Below are positions 1 through 5,861 of a stretch of 6,126 nt of DNA, piece by piece (within the stretch, counting starts at the first letter, position 1; every line of letters starts with the position of its first letter). The stretch lies in NCBI GenBank assembly GCA_003096255.1, contig PIXS01000055.1:1-6126 (forward strand). The letters run 5' to 3'. The notes under the pieces were generated by a model. That model was given only the letters and a program-made list of their open reading frames with translations. It did not search any database and was not told where the DNA came from. The DNA comes from Candidatus Bathyarchaeum sp. GTDB lineage: Archaea; Thermoproteota; Bathyarchaeia; Bathyarchaeales; Bathyarchaeaceae. The position numbers were made by a program, and so were the translations under genes.

Positions 1-2
1 AA

Positions 3-41
3 GAAATTGTTGTGACTGTGTTAAACGTCCTTGCTTCATAG
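3..41 (+). other. possible 3' tail of a rightward gene cut by the window edge
   Basis: Two forward frames are open from the window edge. Frame 3 gives twelve ordinary-looking residues (EIVVTVLNVLAS) and stops at TAG 39-41. Frame 2 stays open to TAA 74-76 but is loaded with Cys codons and looks less like protein. Either would be followed by the hairpin at 105-127, which has a T-run on the forward side, so a rightward gene converging here is reasonable. The stretch is too short to prove coding, and the rest of 1-104 shows nothing else recognisable. Confidence 0.2.
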
Positions 42-104
42 TGTTTAATACTGATGACTCACGTACATGTAATTAAACATCAAAATGAACATAAAAGAAA
101 ATGG

Positions 105-127
105 AACCAGGGTTGGCCCTGGTTTTT
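105..127. terminator. GC-rich hairpin between converging ends, likely bidirectional terminator
   Basis: A perfect 8-bp stem (AACCAGGG, 105-112, and CCCTGGTT, 117-124) encloses a TTGG loop. The forward side runs straight into five T (123-127). The reverse side runs into a T-rich stretch (ATTTTCTTTTATG). It lies 5 bases past the stop of the leftward Vps62-like gene. Archaeal termination depends mainly on T-runs, so the hairpin itself may serve mainly in 3'-end stability. The placement and symmetry suggest it ends transcription from both sides. Confidence 0.6.
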
Positions 128-131
128 GATG

Positions 132-1829
132 TTATTCTTGGGATGTTTCGCCTATATTTGACATTCTGAGCATCATGCCTGCGACGATTTTGATGACTGC
201 TGCTATTGCAAACAGGTATGCGCCAAAGGCCAGTCCCCACGTTATGTCAACTGTTCCGTCTGCGCCTATTGTGTCTGTGTATGAGCCACCAAATGGTGCT
301 GATGACATTGCTGAAGCCAGTTCAGTTACTTGAGTTGGGATTTGGTCTGTTCCGCCGATGAATCCTGCGAACTGGTTGATTAGTCCAGCGAAGGCAACGA
401 CAACTAGTATTATGATGATTATTGGAATCAGCGTTGTAATTCCGCTTCGGATGTACTTTGTTGAAAGTTCTTTTGTTTTTTCGACTCCAATGATGTCGAA
501 TGTCAGTAAGACTGCGCCTGCAACAAATATGATGCCAAACGGAATTCCTAGACCAAATAGTGTTGTTAATCCTTGGTCTCCCTGTAGTGTGTTGATTCTA
601 AGTCCGTTGGTTCCGTCGATTAGAACTATTTCTGTTGTTCCCGCAGTTTCAAGGAATGGCGTTTGGATATCGCCCGTGACGACATACCACATTGAAAACA
701 CTGCAACAAAGTGCACTGCTACGCCTATAATTCCTAGAATCACTGCAAGAGCGGACTTTGAACGCAGAATCTTCAATAAGTTAAGTTTTCCTTGTTTTTT
801 TCGTTTGTAAATTTTCCAAATCTTGAATGCTGCAAGAATTCCTACGATTGCGGCAAGAATGTACGCCAAGTAGTAAACAACCAAGTTTGCATTAAACCAC
901 GTTTGGTCTGCTGCTGTAACGTTGCTTCCCCAAGAAACTGGATACATCCATTTTTCAGCGTTTTCTCCTTGTCCTGGTCCTCTTGGTCCAGCTGCGCCAA
1001 GATACTCATCTGTTATGTCTGCCCAGTCTCCCCATCTTCCTCCGAACTCCAGCCAATTTTGAGAAGCTGGATGGTTTCCTGTTCCCAGTTCTCCCAGAAT
1101 TACAACTTCTAGGTTTTCTGGATTAAGGGTGTAGGCGTTTCCTACGATATCGCTAGATGCGCCCAGTTTACCTTGATAGGACCTGAAGTAGTTGGCATGA
1201 GAACCTAATGCAACGTATACTCTGGGGTGGGTTTCATCAGCTTTTTCTATGTCTTGCCATTCAGCCATTTCGCCTGTGTGGTGCTGCGAATAAGCTGCAT
1301 AAATTGGCGTTTCCGTCGAGTCCAAGACAACTTCAATCATTTCCCAGTCGCCTTGATGCTGGTTAATTGTTCCCGGGTTGTAGGCGTAGAAGAACCAATA
1401 CTGAACTACTGTGTATGCTCCTTCGCGTGTTACGTGAGCATAGATTTTGTCTCCGAAAGCTTCTCTGTTCTGTGTGTAGTCCTGTGCGATTTCATTATGC
1501 CCGCCTAATGTGTTGTTTAGGAAGTAATTTTCTGCTGTGTATTGAGCGATGCTTGCAACTGTTGGCGCACTGTCAACTATTATGTTGATTTCGCCTGTTT
1601 TCATGAATAAAACTGAGTTTTGTATGTGATAATTCGGGTCTGTGGGGAAGAATCTCTCTCGAGAAGCAAAATGAAGAACTGGCGCATAAAGGGAAGCCAA
1701 TTGTTCTTCTTTTATGTCAGAGATTCCGTCGTTGTCTGAATCCTGTTGTGCTGTAGCGCATGAAATTGAAGATGCTATAAGAATTCCTGTGACTAGAATC
1801 GCCCATATGTACAAGAACCTTTTTTTCAT
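132..1829 (-). CDS. secreted/membrane-anchored Vps62-like domain protein with five C-terminal membrane helices
   Basis: A 565-residue surface protein of unknown function. From the chosen ATG: signal peptide 1-27 (basic start, hydrophobic core, cleavage near ATA-QQ); an Asp repeat DSDNDGISD at 30-38 resembling thrombospondin type 3 calcium-binding repeats; then a domain matching the Vps62 family, with YAPVLHF (48-54), an aromatic YWFFYAYNPG stretch (144-153), QGDWEMIEVVL (159-169), YSQHHTGE...W (180-191) and VYVALGSHANYF (204-215). Five predicted membrane helices follow at about 316-338, 360-383, 421-446, 463-491 and 531-553. The Lys/Arg-rich loop KIYKRKKQGK after the first helix is on the expected cytoplasmic side, which puts the Vps62-like domain outside the cell. 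An upstream in-frame TTG (1854-1856) would add nine residues, but it would place the GGGAG ribosome site inside the gene, whereas this site sits correctly for ATG 1829. Family recognition is from memory of motifs; the role in archaea is unknown. Confidence 0.8.
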   Translation of the reverse strand: MKKRFLYIWAILVTGILIASSISCATAQQDSDNDGISDIKEEQLASLYAPVLHFASRERFFPTDPNYHIQNSVLFMKTGEINIIVDSAPTVASIAQYTAENYFLNNTLGGHNEIAQDYTQNREAFGDKIYAHVTREGAYTVVQYWFFYAYNPGTINQHQGDWEMIEVVLDSTETPIYAAYSQHHTGEMAEWQDIEKADETHPRVYVALGSHANYFRSYQGKLGASSDIVGNAYTLNPENLEVVILGELGTGNHPASQNWLEFGGRWGDWADITDEYLGAAGPRGPGQGENAEKWMYPVSWGSNVTAADQTWFNANLVVYYLAYILAAIVGILAAFKIWKIYKRKKQGKLNLLKILRSKSALAVILGIIGVAVHFVAVFSMWYVVTGDIQTPFLETAGTTEIVLIDGTNGLRINTLQGDQGLTTLFGLGIPFGIIFVAGAVLLTFDIIGVEKTKELSTKYIRSGITTLIPIIIIILVVVAFAGLINQFAGFIGGTDQIPTQVTELASAMSSAPFGGSYTDTIGADGTVDITWGLAFGAYLFAIAAVIKIVAGMMLRMSNIGETSQE

Positions 1830-1892
1830 TTTTCTTTCTCCCTTAACTTGTTTCAACAGTTTATGCTGATTTTGCCTATAACTCTTGGCGCT

Positions 1893-2084
1893 TCACTGTT
1901 GAACTGGGTCAGGTGTTTGTTGGTTTTTCTTTTTCCGAAACCGTGGACTAAAATACAGTAAAAGTGCAACTGCGGTCAAAACAATTGCGATTGGTAGAAC
2001 CCAGTTTGCCATTAAAATTCTGTTCAGGAGTAGTAACGCAACTACAAACCACACAATTATTGCTGCAACAGTTCTGATTTGCAC
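1893..2084 (-). CDS. small two-helix membrane protein, first gene of a unit with the Vps62-like gene
   Basis: A 63-residue protein made almost entirely of two hydrophobic helices (about residues 5-23 and 28-45) separated by a short turn (NRILMAN). A basic tail (SPRFRKKKNQQ) follows and ends in a polar Pro/Gln segment. The positive-inside rule puts the tail, and so both ends, in the cytoplasm. The start is GTG, supported by AAAGGAGAA nine bases upstream. The gene lies 63 bases ahead of the ATG of the Vps62-like gene on the same strand, and I see no convincing promoter between them, so co-transcription is likely. It resembles no family I can name. It may be a partner or assembly factor for the larger membrane protein, but this is inference from position only. 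Confidence 0.65.
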   Translation of the reverse strand: MQIRTVAAIIVWFVVALLLLNRILMANWVLPIAIVLTAVALLLYFSPRFRKKKNQQTPDPVQQ

Positions 2085-2091
2085 TTTTGAG

Positions 2092-2100
2092 TTCTCCTTT
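2092..2100 (-). promoter_or_regulatory. ribosome binding site that fixes the GTG start of the 63-residue gene
   Basis: The reverse strand reads AAAGGAGAA, a near-complete Shine-Dalgarno sequence, with nine bases between GGAG and the GTG at 2084. It is the strongest evidence that this small open frame is translated. Confidence 0.65.
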
Positions 2101-2120
2101 CGTAGTTTGGATGATGCTTT

Positions 2121-2138
2121 TATGCTATATCTTTTCCC
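2121..2138 (-). promoter_or_regulatory. candidate BRE/TATA promoter for the leftward membrane unit
   Basis: The reverse strand reads GGGAAAAGATATAGCATA: a purine-rich BRE-like stretch followed by a TATA-like core. Transcription starting about 25 bases downstream would begin near 2103, leaving a leader of roughly 19 bases that contains the ribosome site. The spacing is right, but the core is not an ideal TATA box. Confidence 0.4.
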
Positions 2139-2192
2139 AATTTCACTCTTTGGGTCGCTGAATGTTTGTTCATTTTTTTGTTAATTTTTTGG

Positions 2193-2210
2193 TGAAAGTA
2201 TTGATATACT
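2193..2210 (+). promoter_or_regulatory. candidate BRE/TATA promoter for citrate synthase
   Basis: TGAAAG followed by TATTGATATACT resembles a BRE plus TATA element. A start about 25 bases downstream, near 2230, would give a leader of close to 70 bases, long for an archaeal gene. That leader would contain the inverted repeat at 2243-2264. The match is weak and a second element closer to the gene cannot be excluded. Confidence 0.3.
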
Positions 2211-2242
2211 GCCTATGCGCAGTAGTAAAAAGAGAAAAAGTT

Positions 2243-2264
2243 AATCTAACCCGAAGATTAGATT
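2243..2264. repeat. 7-bp inverted repeat upstream of citrate synthase, possible operator or leader hairpin
   Basis: Arms AATCTAA (2243-2249) and TTAGATT (2258-2264) are exact inverse complements around an 8-base centre. A second, overlapping pairing (TAATCT with AGATTA, 2242-2247 and 2255-2260) is also possible. It ends 34 bases before the chosen ATG. As DNA it could bind a dimeric regulator near the transcription start; as RNA it would be a weak AT-rich stem. Confidence 0.4.
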
Positions 2265-2298
2265 GGTCGGAAGAATCACATTTCAGAGGCTGATGTGC

Positions 2299-3438
2299 AT
2301 GACAGACGAAAATAGTGAACGTGTTGTAATTAGGGGTCTTCGAGATGTTGCTGCCGCAACAACCCACATTAGTTACGTAGACCCTGCAGGCTTCCTTTAT
2401 TATTCAGGCTACAACATCGACGATTTAGTCAATAACGCAACTTATGAAGAAGTAATCTTTTTGTTGCTCAACAACCGGTTACCCACTCAAAACGAACTAA
2501 ACAGCCTGAAGTCTGAACTTTTCTCTGCAATGAAACTGCCTAAACCCGTTGTTAACCGAATACGAGAAGCTTCATCTTCTAGTCATCCAATGGAAATTCT
2601 GCGTACCGAAGTTTCGCATCTTGGCGAATTTGACCCTGAACCAGACGAAAATTCAGTTGAGGCCAACAACCGACGAGCTATTGGACTAATTGCAAAGGTT
2701 CCGACGATTATTTCCTTTCTTTACCGGACTCGAACTAATCAACCAGCAATTACTCCCCTGAAAAAGAACACTTTTGCAGAAAACTTCCTGTACATGTTCC
2801 GAGGACGGCCAGCAGACCAGCATGAAAAAGATGGTATGGAACGCTACATGATACTCCATGCAGACCATGGACTTAATGCTTCTACCTTTGCTTCTCGTGT
2901 TACGGCTGGAACTGGCTCTGACTTGTATTCTGCTGTCACATCCGCTGTTGGTACTCTTAAGGGCTCATTTCATGGTGGTGCCAGCGAACGTGTGATGAAG
3001 ATGCTCTATGAAATAAACAGCATCGATGAGGTAGAGCAGTACATACAGACGATGCTTGATGACAAGAAGAAAATCATGGGTTTTGGTCACAGGGTCTACA
3101 AAGTTCAGGACCCCCGTTCGAAACATCTTATCGAGATGGCGAAAGTTCTTTGTCACGAGAAGGATACTTTAGAGATATACGACAAGTGTAAGAAAATTGA
3201 ACATACCGTTCAGGTGAAGAAAGGCATATACCCTAACGTGGACTTTTACGCGGCACTAGTTATGCATGCTCTAGGTGTTCCGCGGAACTTTTTCACTGCC
3301 TTTTTTGCGTGTAGTCGAGTAACTGGATGGGTTGCACACACCTTAGAACAGTATTCCGATGCAGTTCTTATACGTCCGACATCAAAATACACTGGCGAAT
3401 TTGGAAAGGAGTTTATTCCAATCGAAAAAAGAGGATAA
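2299..3438 (+). CDS. citrate synthase
   Basis: A 379-residue enzyme, the usual length for archaeal and short bacterial citrate synthases. It condenses oxaloacetate with acetyl-CoA to give citrate and CoA, the entry step of the TCA cycle. Visible landmarks: the N-terminal SYVDPAGFLYYSGYNIDDL, HADHGLNAS (187-195), SFHGGASERV with the first catalytic His at 225, the family signature GFGHRVYKVQDPR (261-273) with the second catalytic His at 264, catalytic Asp at 315 in PNVDFYAALV, then SRVTGWVAH (339-347) and the substrate-binding Arg in IRPTSKYTG (358-366). ATG 2299 is chosen because GAGG (2286-2289) lies nine bases upstream; ATG 2293 is too close to that site and TTG 2263 would put it inside the gene. 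A 2-methylcitrate synthase cannot be ruled out by sequence alone, but no propionate genes are nearby and mdh lies downstream. It converges with nfo across 11 bases. Confidence 0.95.
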   Translation: MTDENSERVVIRGLRDVAAATTHISYVDPAGFLYYSGYNIDDLVNNATYEEVIFLLLNNRLPTQNELNSLKSELFSAMKLPKPVVNRIREASSSSHPMEILRTEVSHLGEFDPEPDENSVEANNRRAIGLIAKVPTIISFLYRTRTNQPAITPLKKNTFAENFLYMFRGRPADQHEKDGMERYMILHADHGLNASTFASRVTAGTGSDLYSAVTSAVGTLKGSFHGGASERVMKMLYEINSIDEVEQYIQTMLDDKKKIMGFGHRVYKVQDPRSKHLIEMAKVLCHEKDTLEIYDKCKKIEHTVQVKKGIYPNVDFYAALVMHALGVPRNFFTAFFACSRVTGWVAHTLEQYSDAVLIRPTSKYTGEFGKEFIPIEKRG

Positions 3439-3449
3439 GTAGCCTTTTG

Positions 3450-4292
3450 TTATAAACCAACTGCTAATTCCTTGACTTTTTCTAAGTTTCCAACATTGGT
3501 TCGTCTAATGTCGATGGGTGTTTCCATTACCATTGGCAGTTTGCCTAGTTTACTTGTTAGTATACTTCTGAATCCTTCTTCCCCGATTTTTCCTAGACCA
3601 ATGTGTTCGTGACGGTCTTTTTTGCAGTTGAAATCTCCTTTTGAGTCATTTAGGTGAACCAGTTTCAGTTTCTCGAACCCGATTACTTGTTCAATTTTCT
3701 TAATGGTTTCTTCAACTGTTTCTTCTGTTCTTAGGTCATATCCTGCCGCAAATGCGTGGCTGGTATCAAAGCATATGCCAACACGTTCAGGTTTTGACAT
3801 GTTTTCCATTATGTGTTGGATGTCTTCAAGGCTGCTTCCCATGCTGTTTCTTGTTCCTGCAGTGTTTTCAAGAAGAAGCATAACCTCGTTTTCTGCGTCT
3901 TTTAGCGCCTTGTTGATTCCTCCAATTAACCTTGTGAACCCTTTTTCCATTCCCTCGCCTAGATGGCTTCCCAGATGAGTGACCAGATAAGGGATTTTGA
4001 GTTGGCTACATCTTTCCAGTTCAACTGTCAAGGTTTTTACCGATTTTTCGTAAACTTCGTCTCGTGGGGATGCCAAATTGGGAAGATATGGCATGTGGGC
4101 AAAAACAGGTTCAATCTCAAATTTTTTGACTTTACTTGCGAATGCTTCGGCAGTTTCTGGCGGAATTTTTGATGTGTACCATTGCCTTGGGCTTCTGGTG
4201 AAAATTTGAAACGTGTTGCACCTTAATTCTTTGGCTCTGTCTGCTGCCATGTCAACAGAACCATGAATGGACATGTGAAAGCCAACCTTCAA
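3450..4292 (-). CDS. nfo: endonuclease IV (AP endonuclease family 2)
   Basis: A 280-residue TIM-barrel DNA-repair enzyme that cuts the backbone 5' of abasic sites and removes blocked 3' ends in base excision repair. All nine metal ligands of the trinuclear zinc site can be matched to the E. coli protein: His66 (FAHMPYLPNLASP), His106 (VTHLGSH), Glu142 (LLENTAG), Asp176 and His179 (CFDTSHAFAAGYDLR), His213 (VHLNDSK), Asp226 and His228 (KDRHEHIG) and Glu257 (VMETPI). It should therefore be active. No in-frame ATG exists before the first conserved strand. TTG 4290-4292 is chosen: it gives MKVGFHMS, which aligns with the start of E. coli Nfo (MKYIGAHVS), and has AGG nine bases upstream. An in-frame TTG three codons earlier is the alternative. 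The gene is transcribed away from mdh and ends 11 bases from the citrate synthase stop. The inverted repeat at 4305-4324 abuts its ribosome site. Confidence 0.95.
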   Translation of the reverse strand: MKVGFHMSIHGSVDMAADRAKELRCNTFQIFTRSPRQWYTSKIPPETAEAFASKVKKFEIEPVFAHMPYLPNLASPRDEVYEKSVKTLTVELERCSQLKIPYLVTHLGSHLGEGMEKGFTRLIGGINKALKDAENEVMLLLENTAGTRNSMGSSLEDIQHIMENMSKPERVGICFDTSHAFAAGYDLRTEETVEETIKKIEQVIGFEKLKLVHLNDSKGDFNCKKDRHEHIGLGKIGEEGFRSILTSKLGKLPMVMETPIDIRRTNVGNLEKVKELAVGL

Positions 4293-4304
4293 TAAAATCA
4301 ACCT

Positions 4305-4324
4305 ACAGACTGGAAGGAGTCTGT
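4305..4324. repeat. perfect 7-bp inverted repeat just upstream of nfo, candidate operator or leader hairpin
   Basis: Arms ACAGACT (4305-4311) and AGTCTGT (4318-4324) pair exactly around a six-base centre. The repeat ends directly next to the AGG ribosome site of nfo, 12 bases before its TTG start. If the nfo TATA element is the AT-rich stretch near 4325-4340, the repeat would lie across the transcription start, a common place for archaeal repressor sites. As RNA it would be a hairpin beside the ribosome site. Confidence 0.45.
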
Positions 4325-4350
4325 TAAGTAAAAACGTTTATTCTATCAGC
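4325..4350. promoter_or_regulatory. AT-rich core of the divergent nfo/mdh promoter region
   Basis: This stretch between the divergent genes holds the AT-rich elements expected of promoters: GTAAAAACGTTTATTC forward for mdh, and TTTTTACTTAA in reverse for nfo. An 8-bp palindrome, AAACGTTT, lies at 4332-4339. Neither TATA match is strong. Distances suit an nfo transcript starting near 4305 and an mdh transcript starting near 4365. Confidence 0.3.
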
Positions 4351-4406
4351 TTTCTGTTTGGTTGCTGAATGCAAAGTGATTTAGTCTCAAAGCACTAATG
4401 TTTTCT

Positions 4407-4413
4407 GGGGGAG
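4407..4413 (+). promoter_or_regulatory. ribosome binding site that fixes the GTG start of mdh
   Basis: GGGGGAG is followed by five T and then GTG at 4419. The ATG at 4398 lies upstream of this site and has no ribosome site of its own, so the site argues for the GTG. Confidence 0.6.
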
Positions 4414-4418
4414 TTTTT

Positions 4419-5327
4419 GTGATAACTATTGTAGGGGCAGGAAAAGTTGGCAGTTCCGCGGCTTTTGAAATATTGAAAGACAAAATAAGTGACGTAGTTC
4501 TCATCGACCTTAACGAAAACTTGGCAAAAGGCGAAGCCTTAGACATGATGCAAGCTGCGCCTGCCATCGAGTTTGATGGAAAAATTCAAGGAACCAACGA
4601 CTTTAGCCAGATGGAAGGTTCTGAGCTGGTTATTGTTATAGCAGGTAAGGGCAGAACAGCCGGAATGACCCGTTCAGACCTCATGAGTATCAACGCGAAA
4701 GTGGTTCGTTCTGTAGTTAAAGAGGTTCGCCGATATGCTCCAGACTGCAAATTAATGATTGTAACCAACCCTGTTGATGTCATGACGTTTATTGCACGCA
4801 AAGAATCAGGTTTGCCTCCAAACAGAGTTTTTGGCATGGGAAACATTTTGGACTCTCTTCGTTTTCGTTCTTACATTGCGCAAGAACTTGGAGTATCCAG
4901 AGAAGACACTCACGGCATGGTCATCGGCGAACATGGCGAGTCAATGGTTCCGTTGGTAGAGTATGCTTCTGTTTCAGGGATTCCTGTTTCGAAGTTGCTT
5001 TCAAAAACTCAAATCCAAAACGTTGTCAACAAAACAAGAACTTCTGGAGCTGACGTAATAAAACTCAAAGGAGCCACAACATACGCTCCGGGCGCAGTTA
5101 TTGCAATGATGGCAGATTCTGTTCTGAAAGGAAGAAACCGTGTGATGAGCGTTTCCACGTGCCCCGAAGGCGAATACAGCTGCTCTGCTGTTTCAGTTGG
5201 TGTTCCAGTAGTTCTGGGAAAAAATGGAGTAGAACGAATCATAGAACTCAAGCTATCAGAAGAATCTCAAAGATTGTTTGAGAACTCCGTTACAAAAGTG
5301 AAGAACGCAATTAACGCCTTGAATTAG
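4419..5327 (+). CDS. mdh: malate dehydrogenase, LDH-like type
   Basis: A 302-residue cytoplasmic NAD-dependent dehydrogenase that interconverts malate and oxaloacetate, the substrate of the citrate synthase encoded upstream. Numbered from the GTG: dinucleotide-binding loop GAGKVGSS (6-13); Asp30 at the end of the second strand (VVLIDLNE), which favours NAD over NADP; mobile substrate loop GRTAGMTR with Arg79 at the position that is Gln in lactate dehydrogenases, marking malate specificity, and Arg85; VTNPVDVMT with Asn117; Asp145 and Arg148 in GNILDSLRFR; and catalytic His172 in GEHGESMVPL. The loop lacks the usual Lys-Pro before GM, and the His motif has Glu where Asp is common; both look tolerable. 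GTG 4419 is preferred to ATG 4398 because homologues begin at the first Rossmann strand (M-ITIVGAGKVG) and GGGGGAG sits five bases before it. The gene is divergent from nfo and converges on the 135-residue gene with an 11-base gap. Confidence 0.93.
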   Translation: MITIVGAGKVGSSAAFEILKDKISDVVLIDLNENLAKGEALDMMQAAPAIEFDGKIQGTNDFSQMEGSELVIVIAGKGRTAGMTRSDLMSINAKVVRSVVKEVRRYAPDCKLMIVTNPVDVMTFIARKESGLPPNRVFGMGNILDSLRFRSYIAQELGVSREDTHGMVIGEHGESMVPLVEYASVSGIPVSKLLSKTQIQNVVNKTRTSGADVIKLKGATTYAPGAVIAMMADSVLKGRNRVMSVSTCPEGEYSCSAVSVGVPVVLGKNGVERIIELKLSEESQRLFENSVTKVKNAINALN

Positions 5328-5338
5328 TTGTAACAGTT

Positions 5339-5746
5339 TTATATTGCTCGAATTGAGTCTGCTAATGCCTGAAACTGTCCCGATGCTTCTTCAATTTTAC
5401 CTATTTGTTGGTCGCTGTAAACTGCATCAGCAAATTCTTTCTCTCCTATTTTTGTCGCATGTTCTATGCCGTGAGCTTCTATCAGTTTACTAGTAAACTC
5501 CTCTGCCTTTTCCTCGCTGATAACTCCCTCAACTGTTTCCGGGAACATTCTTGCATAACCTAGCATTTGTCCACATTTACCATGTGGAATTTCTCCGCCT
5601 CGTAGTGTTGCACTGGCTTGTTCTAGACATGAGCTTATGTTTTCAAAATATGTGGCCATTTTTTCTCTTTTGTCTTGTTTTGCTTTGTTAAATGTTTGTC
5701 TGATTGACCATAACTCTTTGGCAACATTCAATATTTCATCTATCAA
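5339..5746 (-). CDS. hypothetical helical cytoplasmic protein, 135 residues
   Basis: I cannot assign a function. There is no signal peptide or membrane helix, and the composition suggests an all-alpha protein. An N-terminal charged helix (residues 1-28, rich in Lys, Gln and Glu) leads to a central segment REKMATYFENISSCLEQ followed by LRGGEIPHGKCGQMLGYA (about 48-65). This segment contains both Cys residues (Cys40 and Cys58) and a Gly-Glu-Ile-Pro-His turn that looks like the conserved heart of a family. Two acidic helices make up the C-terminal half. Similar central segments occur, as far as I recall, in scattered bacterial and archaeal small proteins; that is unverified. TTG 5744-5746 is chosen because GGGGGA lies seven bases upstream and a good TATA box lies at the right distance. 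The first in-frame ATG would remove 29 residues of charged helix. It converges with mdh, so it is probably transcribed alone. Confidence 0.75.
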   Translation of the reverse strand: MIDEILNVAKELWSIRQTFNKAKQDKREKMATYFENISSCLEQASATLRGGEIPHGKCGQMLGYARMFPETVEGVISEEKAEEFTSKLIEAHGIEHATKIGEKEFADAVYSDQQIGKIEEASGQFQALADSIRAI

Positions 5747-5753
5747 AATTTAA

Positions 5754-5759
5754 TCCCCC
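5754..5759 (-). promoter_or_regulatory. ribosome binding site supporting the TTG start of the 135-residue gene
   Basis: The reverse strand reads GGGGGA, seven bases before TTG 5744-5746. It lies inside the short leader predicted from the TATA box at 5781-5794. Confidence 0.5.
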
Positions 5760-5780
5760 ACAAAAATATCTTGTATGTTT

Positions 5781-5799
5781 ATTATATTTAAAAACTTTC
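5781..5799 (-). promoter_or_regulatory. BRE/TATA promoter of the 135-residue gene
   Basis: The reverse strand reads GAAAG followed by TTTTTAAATATAAT, a close match to an archaeal BRE plus TATA box and the best promoter in the window. Transcription about 25 bases downstream would start near 5762, giving a leader of about 16 bases that contains the GGGGGA ribosome site. The gene is therefore probably expressed independently of the IPEFP-tailed gene upstream. Confidence 0.65.
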
Positions 5800-5841
5800 A
5801 AAGTGCAAAAATTTGAGTTTTTAAACTAGCTTTGAAGTTGT

Positions 5842-5860
5842 TTGGTGTCTTGTGCACCAA
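5842..5860 (-). terminator. small hairpin directly after the IPEFP-tailed gene
   Basis: TTGGTG (5842-5847) and CACCAA (5855-5860) are exact inverse complements around a seven-base loop, starting two bases past the TAA stop of the leftward gene. No T-run follows at once on the reverse strand, so it may be a 3'-end stem and not a true terminator. It could also be chance, since the stem is only six pairs. Confidence 0.3.
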
Positions 5861-5861
5861 T

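Noticed and set aside
358..810. A 150-codon forward open frame opposite the Vps62-like gene
   Set aside because: It lies wholly antisense to the membrane-helix region of a well-supported gene and its protein has no recognisable pattern, so it is a shadow of that coding strand.
792..1588. Further forward open frames antisense to the Vps62-like gene
   Set aside because: They are Cys- and Ser-rich translations with no ribosome site and no domain, all inside a better gene on the other strand.
2263..2298. Upstream TTG extension of citrate synthase
   Set aside because: The extension would run through the ribosome site and the inverted repeat arm, and homologues do not need the extra residues.
2170..2367. 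A 65-codon reverse open frame across the citrate synthase start
   Set aside because: It overlaps the promoter region and the conserved N-terminus of citrate synthase, and its translation is low-complexity and unlike a real protein.
4398..4418. ATG start for malate dehydrogenase seven codons upstream
   Set aside because: It has no ribosome site, adds residues before the first Rossmann strand, and swallows the GGGGGAG site that fits the GTG at 4419.
4346..4846. Reverse open frames across the mdh 5' half
   Set aside because: They are antisense to a strongly supported enzyme gene and show no conserved pattern.
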